DNA from: CAZIOH01 sp964540815 | GTDB taxonomy: Bacteria; Myxococcota_A; Polyangia; Fen-1088 | Direction: 5' to 3' | NCBI GenBank assembly: GCA_964540815.1 | Contig: CAZIOH010000022.1 | Span: 1 to 64,000 of the forward strand | DNA length: 64,000 nt | Part shown: positions 51,645 to 59,409 of the stretch, piece after piece | Layout of the letters: every line of letters begins with the position of its first letter | How positions within the stretch are numbered: position 1 is the stretch's first letter | The notes under the pieces: generated by a model | Databases searched by the model: none | Told to the model about the DNA's origin: nothing | Seen by the model: only the letters and a program-made list of their open reading frames with translations | Translations under genes and position numbers: made by a program

Positions 51645-52607
51645 TCATGTGAGCCCGCTCGGGGTCCCGTTCGGGCCCGTGCTCGGGCTCGCCGTCTTGT
51701 CGGCCGCCGGGTGCGCGAGCGCGTGCGCACGCACTGCCTGCGCCAGCTTCCCGAGGACCTCGTCGTGTCTGGCCTCGGCCACCGTGACCCGGGTGGGCAT
51801 GCCCCCGCCGAGCTGAAACATCTTGACGAAGTCGAACCCCGAGTCGAAGTCCGCGGCGATGGTCAGCGAGCCCGAATCCCGCACCACCGAGACCGGGGCC
51901 CGCTCCTGTCCGAGCAGCAAGAGCTCGGTCTTGTCGTAGCCCCGCTGACCGGCCACGTCCACGTAGGCCACCCCGTCCTCGATCCGGTACTGCTCGGCGA
52001 TCCGGCGCGCGCCATCGAGCAGGGGATCGATCGCGCGGGCGGCCGACTCGATCTCCTCCCATGGCTCGGCCTGCTGGCGCCGGTCGGCCCCCGCCACCAG
52101 GAACTGCACGATCCGGTGCTTGAGGGTCTCGTCGCGGAAGCGCGCGCGCAGGGCGCGGTCGATGCGCGCGGCGATGGGGCCGGGCGTCCCGCGCCGGGTG
52201 TCGACCGCGCGCGCATCCGTGTCGGCCCCGGCGTACGGCTCGACGCCGCCCCGCACCCACTTGGCCCCGGAGTACAGACCGTCCAGATCCACGTGCATCG
52301 CCACCACGTCGACCGGACCGGCGGCGGCCACGATCTCGGGGGTGATCATCTCCGGACAGGCTCCGTGCATCGCCTTGGTGGCGAGGACGAAGCGCGGATC
52401 GCGCGCGAAGTCCACGTGCCGCTCGTGATCGTGGTGATCCACCCAGGCCGCCAGGCGCGCGCCGAGCCCGCGGATGAAGGGCAAGGTGATCTTCTCGAAC
52501 GACGACCCGCCGCCCTCCGCCGCGAAGGCCACGTCCAGCACCACCACCCGGCCGTGCAAGGTGGAAGCCGGCGGCAAGGCTCGGGGCGTCAGATACCGGT
52601 AGGTCAC
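51645..52607 (-). CDS. DHH-superfamily-like phosphoesterase
   Basis: 320 residues. The motif D57-H58-H59 in AAWVDHHDHERHVDF and the upstream strand VVVLDVAFA resemble DHH phosphoesterases. Further Asp/His clusters follow in AMHVDLDGLYSGAKWVRGG and PYAGADTDARAVDT. The first DHH-family Asp motif is not perfect, so the assignment is by pattern only. A beta-rich C-terminal part (GVAYVDVAGQRGYDKTELLL ... FDFVKMFQLGGGMPTRVTV) matches the DHHA1-type substrate domain in position and its GG motif. Substrates of relatives are oligonucleotides, c-di-AMP or pyrophosphate. It is transcribed with cysE; no direct metabolic link is apparent. Confidence 0.65.
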   Translation of the reverse strand: MTYRYLTPRALPPASTLHGRVVVLDVAFAAEGGGSSFEKITLPFIRGLGARLAAWVDHHDHERHVDFARDPRFVLATKAMHGACPEMITPEIVAAAGPVDVVAMHVDLDGLYSGAKWVRGGVEPYAGADTDARAVDTRRGTPGPIAARIDRALRARFRDETLKHRIVQFLVAGADRRQQAEPWEEIESAARAIDPLLDGARRIAEQYRIEDGVAYVDVAGQRGYDKTELLLLGQERAPVSVVRDSGSLTIAADFDSGFDFVKMFQLGGGMPTRVTVAEARHDEVLGKLAQAVRAHALAHPAADKTASPSTGPNGTPSGLT

Positions 52608-52709
52608 CGCAGAAGGATAGTGGATGGCGCCGGTCCGTCCATCACGGTCTGTCGCGACCCTTGGCGACCGACGCGGGGGCCAGACCCACCATGCCAGCCC
52701 ACAGCACGG

Positions 52710-53639
52710 TCACGGAAGCGCACAGTACGAAAAGGTTCCGCCCCCGAACGCCATGCACGTCCTGGTCATGCACTGGGTCCCCGCGGAATCGCAGAGTCGG
52801 TAGCACGTGCCCTGGCTCATCGGGTCGGGATTGAAGTTGAGACAAGCGAGACCTTGATCGCAGGACTTGTAGTTGAGGCAGGTCTGACCTTCCGGGCCCG
52901 GGCTCGGCGGACAGTCGCAGAAGGAGTTCTTGGGCGAGAGCACGAAGCACGCAAGGACCGGTGATGGACACCCGTTGGCGCCGGGGGAAGCGAGGGGATC
53001 ACACCCCTCGGCACCGCTCAGCTGGGGCAGGCTGCAGACCTTGTGGACGATCCCGGTGTGGGCCTGGCACACATCGCTCGCGCACTGGCTCTTGTCGGAG
53101 CACACCCGGTAGCAACGGCCCACGCCGCACACCTCGAGCGTGCACACGTAGCCGGGGGCGCAGTCATCGGGGCCCGACGGATCGCACACGTCGCCCTCCT
53201 GCTTGGCGGGGGTGGCCGTCGCGGGCGCCATGCATTTCGACGTCGCGCCGGACACCGCGCAGCGCAGCCCGCACGGACAGCCGGTCTGACAGACCGGATC
53301 GCAGGGCGACTCGTTCTTCGCCGCGCAGAGCTGGGGAATGGGGTTCGCGCACGTGCCACCGTTCCCGGCGGCACCTCCCACCGCCCCGCCCATACCGGAC
53401 AGGCCACCTTTTCCGCCGCCGCCCCCGCTGATGGCGTCGCAGTACCCGCCCACGCAGACGAAGCCGTCCGGGCAAAGCGCCGGCTCCCCGGAGGTCGCCG
53501 ACGGGGCGCAGATCAGCCCGTGGGTCGTGACGTGCGGGTTGAAGCAGGTCGACAGCCCGACCACGACGAGAGCCGCGAGCGTCACCAGACCCGCGATGCT
53601 CCCAAGACCGCCTTTGTCGCGCCCGCTGTCCACCCGCAT
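52710..53639 (-). CDS. Cys-rich lipoprotein (paralogue 2)
   Basis: 309 residues from ATG 53639, which shares its A with the upstream stop (TGATG). The signal helix LVTLAALVVVGLSTC ends in a lipobox Cys. CPDGFVCVGGYCDAISG is followed by a Gly-rich linker, then about 30 Cys in EGF/Dickkopf-like or 'DUF-type' clusters such as CDPVCQTGCPCGLRC, GRCYRVCSDKSQCASDVC and GTCYRLCDSAGTQCMTRTC. It is homologous to the next gene upstream in its CPDGFVCV, C-RLC and final aromatic-Cys elements. It should be a disulfide-rich surface lipoprotein. Ligand unknown. Confidence 0.75.
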   Translation of the reverse strand: MRVDSGRDKGGLGSIAGLVTLAALVVVGLSTCFNPHVTTHGLICAPSATSGEPALCPDGFVCVGGYCDAISGGGGGKGGLSGMGGAVGGAAGNGGTCANPIPQLCAAKNESPCDPVCQTGCPCGLRCAVSGATSKCMAPATATPAKQEGDVCDPSGPDDCAPGYVCTLEVCGVGRCYRVCSDKSQCASDVCQAHTGIVHKVCSLPQLSGAEGCDPLASPGANGCPSPVLACFVLSPKNSFCDCPPSPGPEGQTCLNYKSCDQGLACLNFNPDPMSQGTCYRLCDSAGTQCMTRTCMAFGGGTFSYCALP

Positions 53640-54661
53640 CAGAAACAATAGCCCCATTTGGTACCAAATGCGCGACAGGCCTGGCCGTTCTGGCAGCCGG
53701 CGTTGCCCATCGTCAGGTCGCACAGATGCCAGCAGAAGCCACCGCCCACTGCAACGCTGCCCTCGGAAGGGCACACGAGGCCAGGCGCGCAGGCCCGGGA
53801 GTCGGAGCACGGCATGCCGGCCCCCCTCGCGTCCAACGAACACGCATCGCACACGGTCGCGGACCTGCCGGAGAGCGAGGTGCCGCCAGACAGCAGATAG
53901 CACCGCTCGGCGGCGCCGGCGCAGCTGGCGGCGGTGGGATCGGTGGGATCGCAGGTGGTGTAGGCGATCTCGCAGATGAGGTGGCCACTGGCTGGCGCCA
54001 TCCGGGAACACGCGGAATCGGGACAGTCGTCATTGGTGGCGCAGAGCCGAAAGCAACGGGCGCCCTTGCCGGCGCCGCAGTCGTCCACGCACTCGAGCCC
54101 GTCGGCGCAATCGCTGGCGGCCCCCGCCGTCCCGGTCGCCGACGCGAGGCAGGTCTGACCGAGGGTTCGGGTCCCGGGCTGTCCTCCGCCCGCGCCGCTC
54201 GTGCCCACGTCGCTCGCGCCGCCCACCCCGCCGACGTCGTCCCCACCCACGCCGGCACCCACGCCGGCGCCTCCACCCCCGACGTCGCTCGCAAGCCCCC
54301 CTGCCCCGGGATCGCCACCCCCGCCAGCGGCCGCTCCGCCGCCACCTCCGAGGGCGGACGGGCCTCCCACAGGAAGACACACCTCCGAAACACAAACGAA
54401 CCCGTCGGGGCACGCCATCGCCGGGGAGGTCGCACAGCGCAGGCCGGGACTTATCTTTGGACCGTAGCACGCCCACAGAAACCCGCCGCCAGCCAGCAGC
54501 GCCACGGACGGCCCGACGAGGCGGGCCCAGAGCCGCCGGGCGCTGGCCCGGGTCCACGGGCGCGGTCGAGCCGCGATGGCCCCGATCCCCGGGCTCGTCG
54601 GGGGCATGTCCGGCGACGCCGCCTGGTTCCCCGAGGGTGGAGCGGGTGTGGCCCCCTCCAT
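53639..54661 (-). CDS. Cys-rich lipoprotein (paralogue 1)
   Basis: 340 residues from ATG 54661, overlapping the TPR stop by one base. A 35-residue N-tail precedes the signal helix GPSVALLAGGGFLWAC, so ATG positions further in may be the true start. Then CPDGFVCVSEVC, a ~75-residue Gly/Ala/Val-rich repeat spacer (GGDPGAGGLASDVGGGGAG-like) and Cys-rich C-terminal clusters (CADGLECVDDCGAGKGARC, RLCATNDDCPDSAC, WHLCDLTMGNAGCQNGQAC) follow. Paralogous to the downstream gene. Probably anchored in the outer membrane. Confidence 0.75.
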   Translation of the reverse strand: MEGATPAPPSGNQAASPDMPPTSPGIGAIAARPRPWTRASARRLWARLVGPSVALLAGGGFLWACYGPKISPGLRCATSPAMACPDGFVCVSEVCLPVGGPSALGGGGGAAAGGGGDPGAGGLASDVGGGGAGVGAGVGGDDVGGVGGASDVGTSGAGGGQPGTRTLGQTCLASATGTAGAASDCADGLECVDDCGAGKGARCFRLCATNDDCPDSACSRMAPASGHLICEIAYTTCDPTDPTAASCAGAAERCYLLSGGTSLSGRSATVCDACSLDARGAGMPCSDSRACAPGLVCPSEGSVAVGGGFCWHLCDLTMGNAGCQNGQACRAFGTKWGYCF

Positions 54662-55590
54662 CAGAATCGGACCGAGGCTGCCGCTCCCATGATTCCGGGC
54701 CCGACGACGGGAGCGAAGGCCATCCCGCCCTCGATCGCCTTCTCGGCCGTGGCCCTGTGCTCGGGCGCGCTCGACGACAGCCCGATCGCGAGCATCACCG
54801 CCCCCGTCACCAGCGCCGCCCCACCGGCCACGCCGAAGATCTTGGCCAGCGTGTCCAGGCTCTTGCCGTCCGACTGCAGCGACGGGTCGTAGGTCTTCAT
54901 CGCGTTCGAGTCCTCGGACAGCTGGTCGCCCTTCTTCTTGGCGAGGTATCCGGTGATCCCGGCGGTGATCAGCGCGGCGCCACCGATCGACCCGACGACG
55001 ATCCCGACCACCGTCGTCGCGCCGATGCCCTCCTCGGACACGGCCTGGGAGGTCGGCGGCCGGGAGGGCGCCGGGGCGACCAGGGTGGGCACGGAAGCGG
55101 TCGGAGCGGTCGGGACGGTCGTCGCCAGCGCCTTGCGCCGCTCGGCGATGGTCCGCTCGAGATCGGCGATCTTCCGCTCGACGTCATCCCGGTTCCGCGC
55201 GTTGGGAGAGCGCTGCAGGTACCGCCGGTAGAAACGGAGCGCGTCGGGCAGCTGATCGTTCAGGCGGTACGACTGCGCCACGTTGTAGAGCATGGCGGGA
55301 TCACCGCCAATCTCGTAGGCCTTCTGGTATTCCTCCACCGCCTCGGTGTACTTCTGGATGTCGTACGCCCGGGTGGCCTTGTCGTAGTGCATCTTCATCT
55401 CGGACTTCTGCGCGGGCGTGAGCTGCATGGCGAAGGCGTCGCGGCCGCTGGTGGCCCCCGCGGCCACCCCCACCACCGCGAGGCTCAACACCAGGACCAG
55501 GCGGCGGAGCGCTCGACCAGGGCCCCGCCAGGCATTGCCGCCACCTGGGCCGCCACCCGGCGCGCCCACCGAAAAAGGCCTTGAAGACAT
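54661..55590 (-). CDS. TPR protein with two C-terminal membrane segments
   Basis: 309 residues from ATG 55590. An N-terminal signal-like helix (LVLVLSLAVVGVAAGATSG) is followed by two TPR-type units (MKMHYDKATRAYDIQKYTEA, YQKAYEIGGDPAMLYNVAQS, LPDALRFYRRYLQRSPNARN), a coiled-coil-like EIRK stretch and a Pro-rich linker. Then come VVGIVVGSIGGAALITAGIT and IFGVAGGAALVTGAVMLAIG, two glycine-rich membrane helices. This is a common myxobacterial TPR/PEGA-like envelope protein layout. It is the first gene of a three-gene operon with two Cys-rich lipoproteins, and might assemble them. Confidence 0.82.
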   Translation of the reverse strand: MSSRPFSVGAPGGGPGGGNAWRGPGRALRRLVLVLSLAVVGVAAGATSGRDAFAMQLTPAQKSEMKMHYDKATRAYDIQKYTEAVEEYQKAYEIGGDPAMLYNVAQSYRLNDQLPDALRFYRRYLQRSPNARNRDDVERKIADLERTIAERRKALATTVPTAPTASVPTLVAPAPSRPPTSQAVSEEGIGATTVVGIVVGSIGGAALITAGITGYLAKKKGDQLSEDSNAMKTYDPSLQSDGKSLDTLAKIFGVAGGAALVTGAVMLAIGLSSSAPEHRATAEKAIEGGMAFAPVVGPGIMGAAASVRF

Positions 55591-55785
55591 TGACTCCCTG
55601 GTTGAACAGATACAGCGTTCGCTCGACAAAGTGAGATCCCCGCTCGCTTGGCAGTAGACAGCGTCGGGGCATACAGTAACGTACCTCGCCGCCGCTGGGA
55701 AGTTGCCCGCCCCTTCATCCGCCCGCCACCACGTCACCGACGGGGATGCCCCCACCCCGGCCGGACCCGCCCCGAGGAGGTTCAC

Positions 55786-56772
55786 ATGCGCAGTCGTCCC
55801 CTGCTTGTCGCTGCGATCGTCACCCTGGCCCCCGCGCTGTCGCCCTGGCTCGGCTGCTCGACCGAGAAGGCGGCAGCCCCGCGGGCATGCCCCCCGGACT
55901 GCGATCAGCCCAAGATTCCGGCCGGGGTCCCGGCGTTCCAGGTCGCGAAGGACGAGAGCACCGGCCCCACGGACGGCCAGGACGTGACCATCCGGGTCGT
56001 GCTCAAGCAGAAGCCCCGCCGGGACGGAATCTACCCCGCGCTGCATTTCCTCTACCGCTACGCCATGACCCGCAACACCTTCGAACCGCGCACCTTCAAC
56101 GGGGAGTTCTACGGCTCGGAGTCCGATGCGGCCGCCGGCGCCAACCCGCTGGCCAAGGTCTGGAAGGGTCAATCCGACAAGGGCCCGAAGTGCGACAACG
56201 CCATCCGGACCGAGCTGCCCGAGCAGGTCGAGAAGGCCTTCGCCTACAGCCTCAACCAGGGCGAGAACGAGGATCTCGAGGACACCTGCCACCTCGACGA
56301 GAAGAAGAAGATCGCGCGCATCGACGAGAAGTTCACCCACCGCCCGACCTTCAAGCTCGACGAGGCCAAGAAGGCGGTCGAGGTGCAGTTTCCCTACCTC
56401 GAGGCGGGCAAGGACGCCTACGTGAAGACCCTCTCCTTCAACTCGGCGATGACCTACTGGGCGGAGTTCACGAGCACCATGTTCCAGAAGTCGCAGGACC
56501 TGCAGCAGCTCACCTACGTCGGCCTGCTCGACGATCAGCAGGTCCTCAAGATCACGGTCACCCGCCCGGAGTTCGACTCCAAGCTGTCGACGGTCCAGGA
56601 GACCATCTCGAGCTTCGCCGCCATCACCTTCGCCAAGCTCGGCCTGCACAAGACCAACGACAAGGGCGCCAACAAGGAGCAGGAGGCCCACAAGACCAAG
56701 ACCTACCTGAACGCGCTGTCCTTCCTGCCGAAGGACCAGGTCTTCGTCTCCCCCAAGCTCAAGAAGTCCTGA
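55786..56772 (+). CDS. Exported lipoprotein of unknown function
   Basis: 328 residues from ATG 55786, with GAGGAGG five bases upstream, a strong site. Signal peptide MRSRPLLVAAIVTLAPALSP then WLGC with a lipobox Cys; CPPDCDQP follows. The mature protein is Lys/Asp/Glu-rich and alpha/beta, with KFTHRPTFKLDEAKKAVEVQ and FNSAMTYWAEFTSTMFQKSQ. Only two further Cys occur in mid-protein. No family is recognised. It is divergent from the TPR operon with a 195-base shared upstream region. Confidence 0.72.
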   Translation: MRSRPLLVAAIVTLAPALSPWLGCSTEKAAAPRACPPDCDQPKIPAGVPAFQVAKDESTGPTDGQDVTIRVVLKQKPRRDGIYPALHFLYRYAMTRNTFEPRTFNGEFYGSESDAAAGANPLAKVWKGQSDKGPKCDNAIRTELPEQVEKAFAYSLNQGENEDLEDTCHLDEKKKIARIDEKFTHRPTFKLDEAKKAVEVQFPYLEAGKDAYVKTLSFNSAMTYWAEFTSTMFQKSQDLQQLTYVGLLDDQQVLKITVTRPEFDSKLSTVQETISSFAAITFAKLGLHKTNDKGANKEQEAHKTKTYLNALSFLPKDQVFVSPKLKKS

Positions 56773-56777
56773 GCGGG

Positions 56778-57005
56778 TCAGCGCCCCCAGTGCGGCAGCG
56801 GGATCACCCCGAGGCCGAGCAGCACCCCGAGGATGCCGACCGGGACGAAGACCGAGGCGCGGATCACCGCGGCGTTGAGCCAGCGATCCCGGGCGGTCTC
56901 GCTCGGCTTGTGCTGACGAACCAGCACCTGCGCGACGCCCGAGATGACCAGGATGGTGCCAGAGATCACGAAGAACTTGGGCATGAAGGCGAGCGCGGGG
57001 TTCAT
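56778..57005 (-). CDS. Small two-helix membrane protein
   Basis: 75 residues from ATG 57005, with TGGAG five bases upstream and ATGA overlap with the aminotransferase stop. Helices are around AFMPKFFVISGTILVISGVA and RASVFVPVGILGVLLGLGVI, separated by the charged RQHKPSETARDRWLNAA. Length and layout give no function. The overlap with the aminotransferase gene is good evidence that it is real. Confidence 0.72.
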   Translation of the reverse strand: MNPALAFMPKFFVISGTILVISGVAQVLVRQHKPSETARDRWLNAAVIRASVFVPVGILGVLLGLGVIPLPHWGR

Positions 57006-57955
57006 GTCGGCTCCAGGGGGCGAGCGCGGGGGCGCGAGCCCGCGCCGGTCAGCTCGTCGTAGAGGGCCATGAGGCGTCGGGTCGTGGGGCCCGGGGAGCC
57101 GTTCCCGACGGGTGCGCCGTCCACCTGCGTGACCGGCAGGACCCCGCGGGTGGCGCTGGTGATGAAGGCCTCGTCGGCGGCCCGGAGCTCGTCCGGGGTC
57201 ACGTGGCCCTCCTCGAGGGCGATGGCGTGGGCGGCGCAGAGCGCGATCACCTTCGAGCGGGTGATGCCGTCGAGGATGCCGACCGCCAGCCCCGGCGTGC
57301 GCACCGTCCCGGCGCGGACGATGAACAAGTTGCTGCTCGCCCCCTCGGCGAGGCTGCCGTCGGCCGCGCACAGGATCGCCTCGTAGGCGCCGGCGCGCCG
57401 GGCCTCGCCGACCGCCAGGACGTTGTTGAGATAGTTCCCGGACTTCACCGACGGATCCATGGCGCGAGGACTGTTGCGATGCACCGAGACCACCGCCACC
57501 GAGACCCCCTTCCGGTACATGTCGGCGGTGGGCGCCACCAGCGGCGAGACCAGCACGACGAGCTCGGTGTCGTCGGCGGTCGCGGGATCGAGGTCGCCCT
57601 GCCCGGGGCGGCGCCCCGCGCCCCGGGTCAGCATCACCCGCACCCGCGACTCGGGGTTGCCGGCCGCCTCGACCGTCGCCGCAACCGCCCGCAGGATCTC
57701 GGCGCGGGGCGGCACCCGCAGGCCGATGCGCTCCGCGGAGCGCTCGAGCCGCGCCAGGTGCTCGTCGAGCGCGAACAGGCGCCCGGACACGGTGCCCACG
57801 GTCTCGTAGACGCTGTCGCCATAGAGAAAGCCCCGGTCGAAGACGGAGATGCGCGCGTCTTCGGGCTTGCAGACCCGACCGTGAACGAACGCGCGCACCA
57901 ATCCGACACCTGGTCCGCGATCCTGTCCGCCGTCGTGTCCGACATCCTGGGGCAT
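57002..57955 (-). CDS. Class IV PLP aminotransferase (BCAT/D-amino-acid/aminodeoxychorismate-lyase family)
   Basis: About 317 residues. The PLP Lys K174 (numbered from GTG 57964) is in DPSVKSGNYLNNVLAVGEAR. Family elements include ISVFDRGFLYGDSVYETVGT, LDEHLARLERSAERIGL, DGSLAEGASSNLFIVR (Glu) and LPVTQVDGAPVGNG. It could be branched-chain aminotransferase (IlvE), D-alanine aminotransferase or 4-amino-4-deoxychorismate lyase (PabC); the sequence does not decide. Starts at GTG 57964, ATG 57955 or GTG 57898 (MRAFVHGRVCK) are possible. The family N-terminus fits 57898 best. Confidence 0.88.
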   Translation of the reverse strand: MPQDVGHDGGQDRGPGVGLVRAFVHGRVCKPEDARISVFDRGFLYGDSVYETVGTVSGRLFALDEHLARLERSAERIGLRVPPRAEILRAVAATVEAAGNPESRVRVMLTRGAGRRPGQGDLDPATADDTELVVLVSPLVAPTADMYRKGVSVAVVSVHRNSPRAMDPSVKSGNYLNNVLAVGEARRAGAYEAILCAADGSLAEGASSNLFIVRAGTVRTPGLAVGILDGITRSKVIALCAAHAIALEEGHVTPDELRAADEAFITSATRGVLPVTQVDGAPVGNGSPGPTTRRLMALYDELTGAGSRPRARPLEPT

Positions 57956-58022
57956 GAACGGCACACAACCTAGTACAGTTCACGGTCCTCGGCTATGCTG
58001 CCGGGTTCGGGGGCTCCTGTTC

Positions 58023-58643
58023 GTGATCATCCTTCGTGTCCGGTGTCGCAACCTCGACGAATTCGAGGAACATTATTTGCCCGACCCGCCCAACGGAGGC
58101 GTGTTTTGCCCGACCACGACCGAGCTTCCCCCCGGCACCTCGGTGGTGATCGAGCTCGCGTGCGATGGGCTGCCGAACAAGGTCCTCATCCGGGGGACGG
58201 TCCTGTCCTGGCGCCCGGCCCTGCCACGGATGCGGGTGCGGGCCGGGGCGGACGTCGAGTTCGAGACCGACGAGATCCCCAAGCGCGACTTCGTGCTCGA
58301 GACCATGCGGGGCTCGCGGCCCCCCACCCGCCGGCGCAAGCACACCCGGATTCCCATCGGGGTGCCGGTCAAGGTGCGCGAGAACAACCAGCTCGACGCC
58401 GTCTCGGCCGAGCTGCGGGAAATCAGCGTGAGCGGGGGCCTGCTGACGGGCTCCGTGCAGCCGGCCATAGGCACGGACATCGTCATGGAGCTGGCCCCGC
58501 CCGGCAGCGAGGCGCCGTTCGACCTGTCGGGGCGCGTGGTCTATCATGCTGGCCCGAATCAGACCGGCGTTAAGTTTCTGTACCGAGAAGGTGGTGGCTC
58601 CCGGCGTCTGCGTGAGCTGGTGCGCCGTTTCAAGACACTGTGA
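58023..58643 (+). CDS. Two-domain PilZ protein (myxobacterial TIGR02266-like)
   Basis: 206 residues from GTG 58023; ATG 57954 is possible but overlaps the divergent gene. The N-terminal domain (RVRCRNLDEFEEHYLPDPPN, FCPTTTELPPGTSVVIELAC) is a PilZ-like fold without the ligand motif. The C-terminal PilZ domain has the RxxxR part in RRRKHTRIPIG and a modified second motif E-x-S-x-x-G (REISVSGG) instead of D/N-x-S-x-x-G. Other landmarks are GTDIVMELAPPG and HAGPNQTGVKFLYRE. It may bind c-di-GMP weakly or not at all. The receiver-EAL protein at 39.3-40.6 kb is a possible source of regulation. Confidence 0.85.
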   Translation: MIILRVRCRNLDEFEEHYLPDPPNGGVFCPTTTELPPGTSVVIELACDGLPNKVLIRGTVLSWRPALPRMRVRAGADVEFETDEIPKRDFVLETMRGSRPPTRRRKHTRIPIGVPVKVRENNQLDAVSAELREISVSGGLLTGSVQPAIGTDIVMELAPPGSEAPFDLSGRVVYHAGPNQTGVKFLYREGGGSRRLRELVRRFKTL

Positions 58644-58707
58644 TCCCGTTTCGCATCGGAAGGCGCGTCGTCCGGCGGCGCGGCGAAGGTGCGTCAAAGG
58701 AGACCCG

Positions 58708-59286
58708 ATGCGACCACACGGAAGGACCACGTTCGGACGCGGCTGCGCAACGACCCGAGCGATGGGGACGGGGACGGGGATGCCGGTGCGGTTGCGGGGC
58801 CGGTTAGCCGTCGCGATGGGGATGGGGCTCGTGCTCGGGCTCCTCGGGCTGTCCGAACGGGCGGCGCTGGCCAGCCACTACGCCGTGACCGACATCCCGT
58901 CGCTCATCTCGGGGAACGACGCCGAGAAGCTCAAGAAGGCGGGCGTCGCCACCACCGAGGACCTGCTGAACCACGCGGCCAAGCCCAAGGACCGCAAGGC
59001 GCTGGCCAAGGCCTCCGGTCTGTCGGGCCCGGCCGTGCTGAGCCTGGCACGGCGCTGCGATCTGCTGCGCATCAAGGGCGTGGGTCCCGAGATGGTGCTT
59101 CTGCTCGAGGCCGCCAAGGTGCAGAGCACCGCCGATCTGGCCAAGCAGGATCCTTCCGCGCTGACCACGGCCGCCGACGCCGCCAACAAGGCCAAGAAGA
59201 TCACCGAGAAGCCGCCGACCGAACCCCAGTTCGAGAACTGGATCGAGCAGGCCAAGCAGCTTCCCTCGGTGCTCGAGCTCAAGTGA
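58708..59286 (+). CDS. Secreted DUF4332-like helix-hairpin-helix protein
   Basis: 192 residues from ATG 58708, with AAAGGAG five bases upstream. A signal peptide (RLAVAMGMGLVLGLLGLSER-AALASH) is followed by two helix-hairpin-helix-type units: PSLISGNDAEKLKKAGVATT-EDLLNH and LLRIKGVGPEMVLLLEAAKV-QSTADL. The GVGPE-type hairpin is typical of nucleic-acid-binding HhH proteins and DUF4332. An exported version is odd, since HhH usually binds DNA in the cytoplasm. A structural or surface role, or binding of extracellular DNA, is conceivable. The N-terminal 25 residues before the signal helix are Arg/Thr-rich. The pseudokinase gene follows after 123 bases. Confidence 0.75.
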   Translation: MRPHGRTTFGRGCATTRAMGTGTGMPVRLRGRLAVAMGMGLVLGLLGLSERAALASHYAVTDIPSLISGNDAEKLKKAGVATTEDLLNHAAKPKDRKALAKASGLSGPAVLSLARRCDLLRIKGVGPEMVLLLEAAKVQSTADLAKQDPSALTTAADAANKAKKITEKPPTEPQFENWIEQAKQLPSVLELK

Positions 59287-59409
59287 GCGCGCGCGGCGTG
59301 CGGGCCCGCGCCGGGGCTCGACTCCAGGACATGCCACCCGCAACGCCGTCGCGTTGATCCCCCGACCTCCTCGGATCCCCCCCTCCCCAAAAAAGCAACG
59401 GACCCCCCA

